The position numbers and the translations under genes are program-made. This document shows positions 33,722 to 42,058 of a stretch of DNA of 64,000 nt, piece after piece. The notes under the pieces were generated by a model. The model made no database searches and had not been told where the DNA came from. It was given only the letters and a program-made list of their open reading frames with translations. Location: assembly GCA_900546265.1 (NCBI GenBank), contig URCA01000011.1, positions 32,367-96,366 of the forward strand, in the 5' to 3' direction. How positions within the stretch are numbered: the first letter of the stretch is position 1; every line of letters starts with the position of its first letter. Source of the stretch: an uncultured Oscillospiraceae bacterium. GTDB taxonomy: Bacteria > Bacillota > Clostridia > Oscillospirales > Acutalibacteraceae.

Positions 33722-35524
33722 ATGCCTTTGCTTCCCGCTCCCAAGGAAATGCATACCGTCCCCGGCGTTTCACCCGCCCGGGGCTTTACCGCCACCAATG
33801 CCGGCCCCTTCGCCGAGGAACGCCTGGCCCTCCGGAGCCTGGGCGCCCTGTCCGTGCAGGCGGACGGCCTGTACTACGCCGTGATCGCCGCGCAGGCGGA
33901 TGCCACCCTGCCCGATCTGCCCGCTGTCCTGCGCCGGCCCGGCCGGGAAGAGGGCTTTTTCCTCTCGGCGGACGAAGGTCTGGTCTGCGTGCTGTCGGCC
34001 CACCCCCGGGGCGTTCTCTACGGCCTGCACGCCTATGAACAAACCCTGGCCGACGATGGATCCTTCTGCGGCACAGTAATCGATTACCCCGACACCGCCT
34101 TCCGGGCGTTTCATATGGATATGCGGTACGGCTTTCCCAGCGTTTCGCGGATGCTGGCCATTCTGGAGGAGCTGTCCGCCGCCCGGTTCAATACCTTCCT
34201 GCTGGAATATGAGAACCGCTTCCCCTTCGAGGCCTATCCCGATATTGCCGACCCCGCCCATTTCACCCCCGCCGATTTGCGGCGGATTCAGGAGCGGGCC
34301 GCCGCCTTACATATCGAGTTAATCCCCCTGCAGCAGACCATCGGCCATCTGGAATATATGCTCAAGCTCCCCCGGTATCACCATCTGCGGGAGATGCGGG
34401 AGTTCCCCGAGACGCCCCTGCCCTACAGCTTCGGCCCCACCGGCTTCAAGCACTATAACCATATCGATGAAATCTGCGCGAGCAGCGACGAAGCCTGTTC
34501 CGTGGTGGAGACCCTGCTCGACGAGGTCATGGCCGCCCATCCCGCCAGCCGGTACGTTCACCTTGGCTGCGACGAGGCCTGGAACCTGCTCAGCTGCCCC
34601 GACTGCCTGGCCCGGTATGGGGAGAACGGCAAGAACCGCCTGTATCTGGGCCACATCAACCGCCTGGCCGCCCGCGCTCTGGCCGCGGGGAAAACACCCA
34701 TCGTCTGGGACGATATGCTCCGCAGCTTCTCCGACGAGGAGCTCGAGCTGCTGGACAAGCGGGTGGTGGTCATGATTTGGCTGTATTACGAGAGCAACTA
34801 CGCCCTGGCCGTCAAGCTGGCCCGCCGGTTCAAACAGGCCGGCTTCACCGTTCTGGGCGCCGCCGCCGCCAAGTGCGGCGAGGGCCCAGAACCCCAGTAC
34901 CTGGATATGCCCTGGTATGAGCTGCGCCTGGGCAACGTGGACATGTGGGGCCGCGTCTGCGCCGAGGAAGGGCTGGATGGCTTCTGCATGACCGTCTGGT
35001 CGAACTACAGCGGCACCATCGCTCCGCCTCACCCCTTTTTCGACACCGTGTGGTATCCCGTCCTGTTCGCCGCCGAAAAACTGTGGAACCGGCAGGCCGT
35101 CCGGGACGGGTTCGATACCCGCTTCGCCGCCGCCTTTTTCGGGGTGGCGGAAGAAGCCCTTTTCCACGGCCCCGCCGCCGACCGCTACGCCCGCATCGAG
35201 CGGGTCAGCCGCCTGGCCAAGCGCCATCGGTATGAGGCCGAGGCCCTCCGCGTCATGGAGCTTACCAGCGTCTACCGGCTGAAAGCCCTGACCATCGGCC
35301 GGGAACTGTATAAGCTGCGCATGCCCGTTACCGACGCGGAAAAGACCATCGTGCGCAACCGGGCGGCCGAGGTCGCCGCCCTGCGGGAGCTGCTGAAGCC
35401 CCAGGTGCGCCGGATTGTGGAAACCCATTACACCAAGGACGACGCGGACGTGTTTGTCCGCTCCCGCTTCGACGCGGACGAGGCCCTGTTCCGGGCCTTT
35501 CTCGACGGAAAGGATGAGTCATGA
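33722..35524 (+). CDS. GH20 family beta-N-acetylhexosaminidase-like enzyme
   Basis: A 600-residue protein with no signal peptide. After a small N-terminal domain the TIM barrel starts near residue 135 (FRAFHMDMRYGFPSVSRML). The GH20 catalytic Asp-Glu pair is D284-E285 in YVHLGCDEAW. IPLQQTIGHLEYML and CMTVWSNYSG fit later strands. Family enzymes release terminal GlcNAc or GalNAc using the substrate's own acetamido group. AAAGGA lies 10 bp before the ATG. Its stop overlaps the start of the next gene (ATGA), so it heads an operon with three lipoproteins of the TIM-barrel family described below. Confidence 0.85.
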   Translation: MPLLPAPKEMHTVPGVSPARGFTATNAGPFAEERLALRSLGALSVQADGLYYAVIAAQADATLPDLPAVLRRPGREEGFFLSADEGLVCVLSAHPRGVLYGLHAYEQTLADDGSFCGTVIDYPDTAFRAFHMDMRYGFPSVSRMLAILEELSAARFNTFLLEYENRFPFEAYPDIADPAHFTPADLRRIQERAAALHIELIPLQQTIGHLEYMLKLPRYHHLREMREFPETPLPYSFGPTGFKHYNHIDEICASSDEACSVVETLLDEVMAAHPASRYVHLGCDEAWNLLSCPDCLARYGENGKNRLYLGHINRLAARALAAGKTPIVWDDMLRSFSDEELELLDKRVVVMIWLYYESNYALAVKLARRFKQAGFTVLGAAAAKCGEGPEPQYLDMPWYELRLGNVDMWGRVCAEEGLDGFCMTVWSNYSGTIAPPHPFFDTVWYPVLFAAEKLWNRQAVRDGFDTRFAAAFFGVAEEALFHGPAADRYARIERVSRLAKRHRYEAEALRVMELTSVYRLKALTIGRELYKLRMPVTDAEKTIVRNRAAEVAALRELLKPQVRRIVETHYTKDDADVFVRSRFDADEALFRAFLDGKDES

Positions 35525-36774
35525 TCATGCATACCCCCTACGCATCCCGGGCTGTCGGCCTGTTGGCCGCCCTGGTTCTCGGCGGCATGGTGCTGCTCGC
35601 TGGCTGCGGCGGCCGGGAGGAGCCCAGCGCCCCCCTGTCCTCCGGCGAAGCCTCCGGATCCGCGGAATCCTCCGCTCCGGAAAGCACGGTTCCCGACGCC
35701 TCCGGCGAGGACGCATCCGATGCTTCGTCCGCTTCCTCCTCCGCGCAGACGGACGACACCCGCCCGACCGGCGGCGCTTCCTCCAAGCCCGGGGGATCCA
35801 CCGCGGGGGGCGGGGCCTCGACGGCGTCCACCCGTCCGAACAATTCCTCCTCGGGCGCGGCCTCTTCCTCCACCCCCGTGACCACGACCACCACCTCCCG
35901 GGCCACCACGGCTCCCGACGGCGCCACCATGGCCTTCCGTCAGCCGGGCGACGCCAATACCCTGGGCGTCTGGTGGTGGAACGTCAGCCAGGTGAAGACC
36001 GCCAAGGCCGACACCTATCTCGACTTCTGCCAGAAAAACCGGGTGAGCGAGATTTATCTGTGCATCGACGGGATGACCGCTTCGGGTTCCACCTCCTTCG
36101 CCGACGTGCGCGCTTTTGTCAAAAAGGCCGCCGCCAAAGGCATCCGGGTGGCCGCCCTCACCGGGGACTATCAGTGGATCAATCCCGGTAACACCGGCTT
36201 CCAGACCTATGTGGATAAGTTTGGCGCCTACCAGAAGGCCGCCTCCAAGGAGGAGCGGTTCTATGCCATGCATCTGGACGTGGAGCCGCACCAGCACCCG
36301 GACTTCAAAACCGGCGCCGACGGGCGCGCCAAGGTGATGCAGCTGTTCGCGGATTTCACCCTCCAAAAGGCGGTGCCCGCCGCCAAGGCCGCCGGCACCC
36401 TGCTGGAGTGGGATATTCCCTTCTGGATGACCGATGTGGTCAAGGACGGCAGCGGGGCCTCCATCGTCCTGGCCGAGCTGATGGCGCGGGAATGCGACAC
36501 CATCGCTGTCATGTCCTACCGGGACACCGCCGCCGCCATGTGGGATGTCTCCAAGGAGGAGATCGCCTACGCCAAGAAATACGGCCATAAGGTCATCCTC
36601 GGGGCCGAAACCTATTCCAAGGAAGGCGACGCCGTCTCCTATATGGAGGAAGGCAAAACCGTCATGGTGTCCGAGCTGACCAAGCTCAACGCCAAGCTGC
36701 TGAGCAATCTCCCCAACCGGAATTTCGGCCTGGCGGTTCATCAGATCGACCGCTGGTACAGTCTGAAGAACTGA
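35521..36774 (+). CDS. Lipoprotein of unrecognised TIM-barrel family, copy 1
   Basis: A 417-residue protein. A lipoprotein signal (VLGGMVLLAGC) precedes a Ser/Thr/Gly linker to about residue 135 and a catalytic-looking domain. Eight strand-like segments can be placed: LGVWWWN, EIYLCIDGM, RVAALTGD, FYAMHLDVEPH, LLEWDIPFW, IAVMSYRDTA, KVILGAET and FGLAVHQIDRW. Glu 255 after strand 4 and Glu 363 after strand 7 are kept in all four copies, the layout of clan-A retaining glycosidases. It is translationally coupled to the GH20 gene. A glycan-cleaving role at the cell surface is inferred; I cannot name the family. Confidence 0.8.
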   Translation: MIMHTPYASRAVGLLAALVLGGMVLLAGCGGREEPSAPLSSGEASGSAESSAPESTVPDASGEDASDASSASSSAQTDDTRPTGGASSKPGGSTAGGGASTASTRPNNSSSGAASSSTPVTTTTTSRATTAPDGATMAFRQPGDANTLGVWWWNVSQVKTAKADTYLDFCQKNRVSEIYLCIDGMTASGSTSFADVRAFVKKAAAKGIRVAALTGDYQWINPGNTGFQTYVDKFGAYQKAASKEERFYAMHLDVEPHQHPDFKTGADGRAKVMQLFADFTLQKAVPAAKAAGTLLEWDIPFWMTDVVKDGSGASIVLAELMARECDTIAVMSYRDTAAAMWDVSKEEIAYAKKYGHKVILGAETYSKEGDAVSYMEEGKTVMVSELTKLNAKLLSNLPNRNFGLAVHQIDRWYSLKN

Positions 36775-36819
36775 CCCGTCCGCCAGATGAAACCGTTAGC
36801 GAAAGGAATGTGAATATCG

Positions 36820-38112
36820 ATGAGAAAGCCCTGTCGCCGCGCGTTGGCGGCCGTTCTGGCTCTGCTGCTGGCGCTGGCCGCCGCGGGCTGCAGCCGGGAG
36901 CCCGCCCCTTCGTCGTCGATCCCGGAGAGCAGCTCGTCCCAGAGCGCTTCGTCCTCCGCACCGGATGCGTCCGGAGACGGCGCTGCCAGTACTGAAAACA
37001 CGGAGGATAGCCATATGAGCACCACAGCCACCACACAACCGGCCGGCGGAAAAACCACCGCTGCCAAAACCACCGCCAAGCCCACTCCCACCACGACCAC
37101 CGCCAAAACCCCGTCCAAAAATCCCGGCGCCGCCCAGGTGGGCAGCGCGGACTTCAAGCCCGGCAGCCTGTACAAGGGCCCGGTGGTCAACTTCCGCAAG
37201 GATGGGGACGCCACTACCCTGGGCGCCTGGTGGTGGACCCTCAAAGGGATTGTCGAGCCGATAGACGGCGTGTCGGTGGACATGGTCCTCGATATGCTCA
37301 TCGCCAATAAGGTGACGGAAATCTACCTGGATGTCAGCGCCATGATGCCTTGGGATGAGGAAGAGGCCCAGGGCGGCCTGACCGACGACGACAAGGCCGC
37401 CGGCCTGGTCAGCGAGCGGTACGTGCGCGGCTTCGTCAAGAAGTGCGCCAAGTACAACATCCGGGTGGCCGCTCTCACCGGCGCTTCGGGGGACAGCGTC
37501 CTGCGCTGGATCGACCCGGACAAGAAGAATTATCAAATCAAGGCCTTTGCCGAGAAGATCGCCGGGTATCAGAGCCGGGCCGCCAAGGATGAAAAATTTT
37601 ACGCCATCCACCTGGACGTGGAGCCCCATACCATGGGCAGCAAGTGGGATAACAACCGGGCCAAATACACCCAGTGGATGGCCGACATGGTGGTGGAAGC
37701 CCGCAAACAGTGCGACGCCATCGGCGTGCAGCTGGAATACGACGTCTGGTCCTGGTTTACCGAGGCGGACAAGGTGACTGATGAGTCGGGCGCCACGGTG
37801 AACATCCTCGACCTCATGACCAAGAAATGCCACGCCCTGGGCATCATGTCCTACTACAACACCGGCGCCGGCCAGTTCGACCGGGCCACCAACGTGGAGC
37901 TGGCTTACGCGAAAAAGAACAACTGCCGCCTCATCGCCGGCACCGAGACTATCAAAATCACCCCCACCAACATCACCTACTACTACTCCGGCAAGGATAA
38001 GCTGGTAACCGAGCAGGGCGTCCTGCGCCAGAAGCTGGACGGCACCGGCTACAACAAGCTGGGCGGCGCCATCCATCACGTCTATTCCTGGTACGAGCTG
38101 ATGACGAAATAA
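36820..38112 (+). CDS. Lipoprotein of unrecognised TIM-barrel family, copy 2
   Basis: A 430-residue protein with lipobox LALAAAGC and a Ser then Thr/Pro/Lys-rich linker to about residue 110. It is the most divergent of the tandem copies: the strand-2 region has an insertion (SAMMPWDEEEAQGGLTDDD), strand 5 reads QLEYDVWSWF and strand 6 IMSYYNTG. The two conserved acids remain, Glu 268 in HLDVEPH and Glu 376 in IAGTET, 108 residues apart exactly as in copies 1 and 3. It may have a different substrate from copies 1 and 3. AAAGGA precedes the ATG; it lies 45 bp after copy 1. Confidence 0.8.
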   Translation: MRKPCRRALAAVLALLLALAAAGCSREPAPSSSIPESSSSQSASSSAPDASGDGAASTENTEDSHMSTTATTQPAGGKTTAAKTTAKPTPTTTTAKTPSKNPGAAQVGSADFKPGSLYKGPVVNFRKDGDATTLGAWWWTLKGIVEPIDGVSVDMVLDMLIANKVTEIYLDVSAMMPWDEEEAQGGLTDDDKAAGLVSERYVRGFVKKCAKYNIRVAALTGASGDSVLRWIDPDKKNYQIKAFAEKIAGYQSRAAKDEKFYAIHLDVEPHTMGSKWDNNRAKYTQWMADMVVEARKQCDAIGVQLEYDVWSWFTEADKVTDESGATVNILDLMTKKCHALGIMSYYNTGAGQFDRATNVELAYAKKNNCRLIAGTETIKITPTNITYYYSGKDKLVTEQGVLRQKLDGTGYNKLGGAIHHVYSWYELMTK

Positions 38113-38159
38113 GGATCCGCCGCCTATCGCGGGGGTAGATGGAAAGGAATGGGTTTTTT

Positions 38160-39167
38160 ATGAAAAGCATTCGTCTGGCGTCCGCCCTGGCCGGCGCCGC
38201 CATAGCCTGCGCCGCTCTGTTGGGAGGCTGCGCCTCCGGGGAGGGGGCTTCCTCCGGCGCCGCCTCGCAGGCGCCTTCCTCCGCCCCGGCCACCACGGCC
38301 GCCCCGGCGAAGAACACCACCGTCGATTTCCGGAAGCAGGGGGATACGGATACCCTGGGCGTCTGGTGGTGGCAGGTGGCCACCGTCAAGTCCGCCGACG
38401 CCCAGCTGAAATTCCTGCAGGAGAACGCGGTCAGCGAGATCTACCTGTGTATCGACGGCATGTCCGAGGCGTCCAATGCCAAGGCCACCTTTGCCGACGT
38501 GCGGGCCTTTGTCAAGAAGGCGGGGCAGATGGGGATGCGGGTGGCCGCCCTCACCGGCGACTATGCCTGGATCAATCCCGACAGCACCGGCTTCGAGGCC
38601 TATGTGGAAAAGTTCAAGGCCTACCAGGCCGCCGCCGCGGAGGATGAGAAATTCTATTCCATGCATCTGGACGTGGAGCCGCACCAGCACCCCGATTTCA
38701 AGACCGGGGAAGAGGGCCGGGCCAAGGTCATGCAGCTCTTTGCCGATTTCACCCTGAAAAAAGCCGCCCCTGCCGCCAAGGCCGCCGGCACCCTGCTGGA
38801 ATGGGACATTCCCTTCTGGATGACCGATGTGGTCAAGGACGGGGAGGGCAAGGACGTCGTCCTGGCCGAGCTGATGGCCAAGACCTGCGATACCATCGCC
38901 ATCATGTCCTACCGGGACACCGCGGCCAAAATCCTGGACGTGGCCAAGGAGGAAATCGCGTTTGCCAAGCAGTACGGGCATAAGGTGATCCTCGGCGTGG
39001 AAACCAAATCCTCCGAAGGGGATCAGGTCTCCTTCATGGAAGAGGGCAAGGCCGTCATGGTGGAGGAAATGGCCAAGGTGCACGCGTCCCTGAAGGAATC
39101 CATTCCCGACGGGAACTTCGGTCTCGCCGTGCATCAGGCCTCCGTCTGGTATTCCCTCAAGGACTGA
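38160..39167 (+). CDS. Lipoprotein of unrecognised TIM-barrel family, copy 3
   Basis: A 335-residue protein, lipobox ALLGGC, with a linker of only about 25 residues. The domain is very close to copy 1 (LGVWWWQ, EIYLCIDGM, VAALTGDYAWINP, MHLDVEPHQHPDFKTG, LLEWDIPFWMTDVVKDG, IMSYRDTAAK). Glu 173 and Glu 281 are the conserved pair. The start at 38160 follows AAAGGA by 11 bp; an ATG at 38139 lies upstream of that site. It is the last gene of the GH20 operon, followed by a hairpin. Confidence 0.8.
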   Translation: MKSIRLASALAGAAIACAALLGGCASGEGASSGAASQAPSSAPATTAAPAKNTTVDFRKQGDTDTLGVWWWQVATVKSADAQLKFLQENAVSEIYLCIDGMSEASNAKATFADVRAFVKKAGQMGMRVAALTGDYAWINPDSTGFEAYVEKFKAYQAAAAEDEKFYSMHLDVEPHQHPDFKTGEEGRAKVMQLFADFTLKKAAPAAKAAGTLLEWDIPFWMTDVVKDGEGKDVVLAELMAKTCDTIAIMSYRDTAAKILDVAKEEIAFAKQYGHKVILGVETKSSEGDQVSFMEEGKAVMVEEMAKVHASLKESIPDGNFGLAVHQASVWYSLKD

Positions 39168-39187
39168 TCGCCCCGTCCGCGTACGGC

Positions 39188-39213
39188 AGCCCCGCTCCCA
39201 CGAGAGCGGGGCT
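39188..39213 (+). terminator. Hairpin after the TIM-barrel lipoprotein operon
   Basis: A perfect 10-bp stem AGCCCCGCTC/GAGCGGGGCT with a 6-nt loop, 20 bp past the stop. There is no T-tract, so termination is probable but not certain. Confidence 0.55.
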
Positions 39214-39224
39214 GGATTCCCCGG

Positions 39225-39246
39225 GAACAGTAAACGGTTGCTGTTC
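39225..39246. promoter_or_regulatory. Putative LacI-family operator before lacI-type gene
   Basis: A 22-bp near-palindrome: arms GAACAG and CTGTTC flank a core AAACGGTT with the central CG step typical of LacI/GalR operators. It lies 60 bp before the LacI-type regulator gene, so autoregulation is likely. A related site is at 40771. Confidence 0.6.
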
Positions 39247-39305
39247 TCCTGCATAGATGGGTTACTGAATGGAAGAAACTAGAAACCAAAGAAAGGGAGA
39301 GGCGC

Positions 39306-40343
39306 ATGGCGGAGAAAAAGGTGACCATCTATGACGTGGCCAAGCACTGCGGCGTGTCGGTGGCGACGGTGTCCCGCATCGTCAACAATGTGGATTATCC
39401 GGTGAGCGCCGAGCTGCGCACCAGGGTGCAGGCCTCCGTCAGGGAGCTGAAATATAAGCCCAATATGCTGGGCCGGTATCTCAAATCCAACCGGACCGAC
39501 GAGGTGGGGGTGATCATCCCCAACATCTCCAATTTCTATTACCCCGGCCTCATCGCGGGTATCAACGACTCCCTGATTCACAGCGGCTATAACGTGCTGC
39601 TCTGCAATTCCTACCGGAACCCGGAATACGAGAAAAAGCAGTTTCTCTCCCTGCTGCAGAAGCAGGTCAAGGGCATCATCATCTCCACCGTCAGCGACGA
39701 CACCTCCTGGATTGAGGAGGTCAATACCGACGATGTGACGGTGGTGGCCATCGAGCAGCCCCTGCACACCCCCACCCACCGGGTCTGCTTCAACTATTAC
39801 GGCGGCGGTTATATGGCCGCCCGGTATCTGGTGGGCATGGGCCACCGGGATATCGCCTTCATCAGCCCGCCCCTGACCTACGCCAGCCGCCGCCAGCGGC
39901 TGGACGGCTTTCTCGCGGGCCTCAAGGAGAGCGGCATCGAGCTGGACGCCGATCATCTGCGGATTTCCGACTATGAGCGGGACGACGAGAATGTCTACGA
40001 GTTTAACATCGGCAGCCGCCTGGCCGAAAAGCTGATGCAGCTGGATACCCCTCCCACAGCGATATTCTGCATCAATGACATGATGGCTCTCGGGGCCATC
40101 CGCGCCCTCCAGCGCCGGGGCATCCGGGTGCCCCAGGACGTGTCGGTGCTTGGGTTTGACAACCTGGCCCTGTCCGAGATGATCACCCCCGCGTTGACCA
40201 CCGTCGATCAGTGTACCCGGGAGATCGGCGCGAAGGCCATCGAGCTGCTGACCAAAAGCTTCGCCGATCCGGCGGCTCCCCTGGAGACCGTCCGCTTCAA
40301 GCCCAAGCTGGTGGAACGGGAATCGGTCGCCCGCCGCCCCTGA
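39306..40343 (+). CDS. LacI-family transcriptional regulator
   Basis: A 345-residue protein. The helix-turn-helix and hinge are canonical (TIYDVAKHCGVSVATVSRIV, ELKYKPNMLGRYLKS). The periplasmic-binding-like sensor follows (VGVIIPNISNFYYPGLIAGI, AIFCINDMMALGAIRAL, VSVLGFDNLALSEMITPALTTV). It probably binds a sugar released from the imported oligosaccharide and controls the carbohydrate genes around it; three candidate operators lie at 39225, 40771 and 43585. The start has AAGGGAGAGG upstream. Confidence 0.92.
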   Translation: MAEKKVTIYDVAKHCGVSVATVSRIVNNVDYPVSAELRTRVQASVRELKYKPNMLGRYLKSNRTDEVGVIIPNISNFYYPGLIAGINDSLIHSGYNVLLCNSYRNPEYEKKQFLSLLQKQVKGIIISTVSDDTSWIEEVNTDDVTVVAIEQPLHTPTHRVCFNYYGGGYMAARYLVGMGHRDIAFISPPLTYASRRQRLDGFLAGLKESGIELDADHLRISDYERDDENVYEFNIGSRLAEKLMQLDTPPTAIFCINDMMALGAIRALQRRGIRVPQDVSVLGFDNLALSEMITPALTTVDQCTREIGAKAIELLTKSFADPAAPLETVRFKPKLVERESVARRP

Positions 40344-41073
40344 TTCCGCTCCGCCCGAATCCTGAGCCGTCGCCGCCCCTGACTTTGAACCACTCGTGCC
40401 CCGATCCGCCGCCGGCTCTCCGAACGTCTTCCCCGCGCCACGCATCGTCATGCGGGGAAGGCCGGCGTCCGCTTCCGGATCGCCGCGGGCGGGGGAGGGG
40501 CGGCCGCCCGGCGGCTCTTTCGGTGCGAAAATGTGCGAAACCGGCGCGGTTTCCTGCGAACGCCACCCCCCTCCGGCCCAAAACCGTGCGGAAATGTTTG
40601 AAAAATTTCGACAAAATCAGGCGGTGTCACTGAATAATAGAAGTTTTTCATAAGATATGCTAAGCAAAAACCGGACGGATTCGCTATAATAAATGTGTAA
40701 TATGACCAGATCCCCTCAAAGAGAGGGTAAAAAGGAGTACGTTCCACCGTATTCCTACCTTTTTCATGGGAAACAGAAAACGTTTACTATCATTTTCCGG
40801 AACCTTCATCCAAAAGCCGAACGAAACGCCGAGACGGACCAATATGTAATAAAAATTGGGACAAAGCAGACGTGCCGAACAGGTCAGAAGCGACTGGAAA
40901 AATTTTTAATAGCAAGGCAGAAAACGATTTCTGAAGGCTTCAGGAACCATTTTCTTCTCTTTGTATAGATTTGCCAGGACATATCGTAACTTTTATACAT
41001 TATAATGGAGACCCCAGACCCGTGGTTTGTACAAAAGGGGCCAGCGTTTAAGCGCAACCGGAGGTGACCGAAA
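40344..41073. other. Long intergenic region before the AraC regulator
   Basis: 730 bp without a convincing gene. The first 250 bp are GC-rich; from about 40600 the sequence turns AT-rich. It holds TATAAT at 40685-40690, a LacI-type operator at 40771-40790 and TATAAT at 41001-41006, the last 68 bp before the AraC start. A 91-codon frame at 40693-40968 has no good ribosome site and an unlikely composition. The layout suggests a long regulated leader. Confidence 0.6.
40771..40790. promoter_or_regulatory. Putative LacI-family operator before the AraC gene
   Basis: The site centres on AAAACGTTT. Its left arm AAACAGAAAACG matches the left arm of the site at 39225 (GAACAGTAAACG) at 10 of 12 positions. 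It lies downstream of the TATAAT at 40685, a typical place for repression. Confidence 0.55.
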
Positions 41074-41976
41074 GTGGATGTAAACGGCATGGTGGTGTTC
41101 ACAAAATGCATATCCATCGCCTGCGGCGGCTCCATGCCGCTCTCCTTCTCGGATTACGCCCGCATCGCGGCGGAGAATAAACCGGAAAATATCCTGGCCA
41201 TCTGCCGCGTCCAGCGGGGCAGCGGCCATATCGCGCTGGGCAGCATCTCCACCGAGGTGAACAGCGGCAGCCTGCTGCTTCTGGGCAGCGGCGAGAGCTA
41301 CACATTCACCGCCTCGGAAAACATTCTGGCCAACCTCATCGTCTTCGACCGGCGGCTGTTCAGCAGTTCCTACGCCTACACTCTGGGGCGGGAGGCTCTG
41401 GCCCCCATGCAGGCCCTGGCCCGCGGGTGTGAGCTGATTACCGAAAAGGACGCCTGCTACGGCGAGGTCATGGCCACGGTGGACACCATCTGGCGGGCGG
41501 CCGAGGCGGGGGAGACCAGTTCGCCGATCATGGCGGTGGCTATGCTGTGGCAGCTGGCGGCCCAGCTCAAGCGGGAGACCGAACGGCGGGGCGACACCCT
41601 GGGTTCTATCCGGGAGACCCGGAACAAGGAACGGCTGGCTCCGGCGGTCAACTACACTTACCAGCATTACGATCAGAAAATCACCTTGGCGGATTTGGCC
41701 CGGGAGGCCAACATGAGCGTACCGAATTTCAGCTCGGTCTTCCGCGAGACTTACGGGATTCCGCCCATGGAGTACCTCGCCCGCATCCGGCTGCAGAACG
41801 CCGCCGACCTGCTGCAGAACACGGACAAGAAAATCATCGACATCGCGGAGGAATGCGGCTTCTTCAGCATTTCCAACTTCATTAAGGCTTTCAACAACGG
41901 CATGGGGATGTCCCCCTCCCGTTACCGCAAGGAATGCGGCGGGCCGGATAAGGCCGATAAACCCGCAGACGATTAA
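41074..41976 (+). CDS. AraC-family transcriptional regulator
   Basis: A 300-residue protein started at GTG 41074, 7 bp after GGAGGTG. The N-terminal 150 residues form a cupin-like sensing domain (GSISTEVNSGSLLLLGSGES). The C-terminal pair of helix-turn-helix motifs is typical (KITLADLAREANMSVPNFSS, RIRLQNAADLLQNTDKKIID, MGMSPSRYRKECG). It lies 82 bp upstream of the first binding-protein gene and probably activates the long carbohydrate operon. Confidence 0.92.
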   Translation: MDVNGMVVFTKCISIACGGSMPLSFSDYARIAAENKPENILAICRVQRGSGHIALGSISTEVNSGSLLLLGSGESYTFTASENILANLIVFDRRLFSSSYAYTLGREALAPMQALARGCELITEKDACYGEVMATVDTIWRAAEAGETSSPIMAVAMLWQLAAQLKRETERRGDTLGSIRETRNKERLAPAVNYTYQHYDQKITLADLAREANMSVPNFSSVFRETYGIPPMEYLARIRLQNAADLLQNTDKKIIDIAEECGFFSISNFIKAFNNGMGMSPSRYRKECGGPDKADKPADD

Positions 41977-42058
41977 GTCCCATGCGGCGGTTTTAAACTG
42001 CCTGGCGCATACAAAGGGAACCCTTCGACTTATCTATACAGAACTGGAGGAAAACGAA

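Noticed and set aside
35521..39167. Assignment of the barrel family to GH18 because of the D-x-E-like motif after strand 4
   Set aside because: GH18 needs DxxDxDxE with substrate-assisted catalysis. Here the motif is HLDVEPH and a second invariant Glu is present after strand 7, which GH18 does not use.
40693..40968. A 91-codon frame before the AraC gene
   Set aside because: No adequate ribosome binding site at its ATG, unlike-protein composition, and it contains the putative LacI operator.
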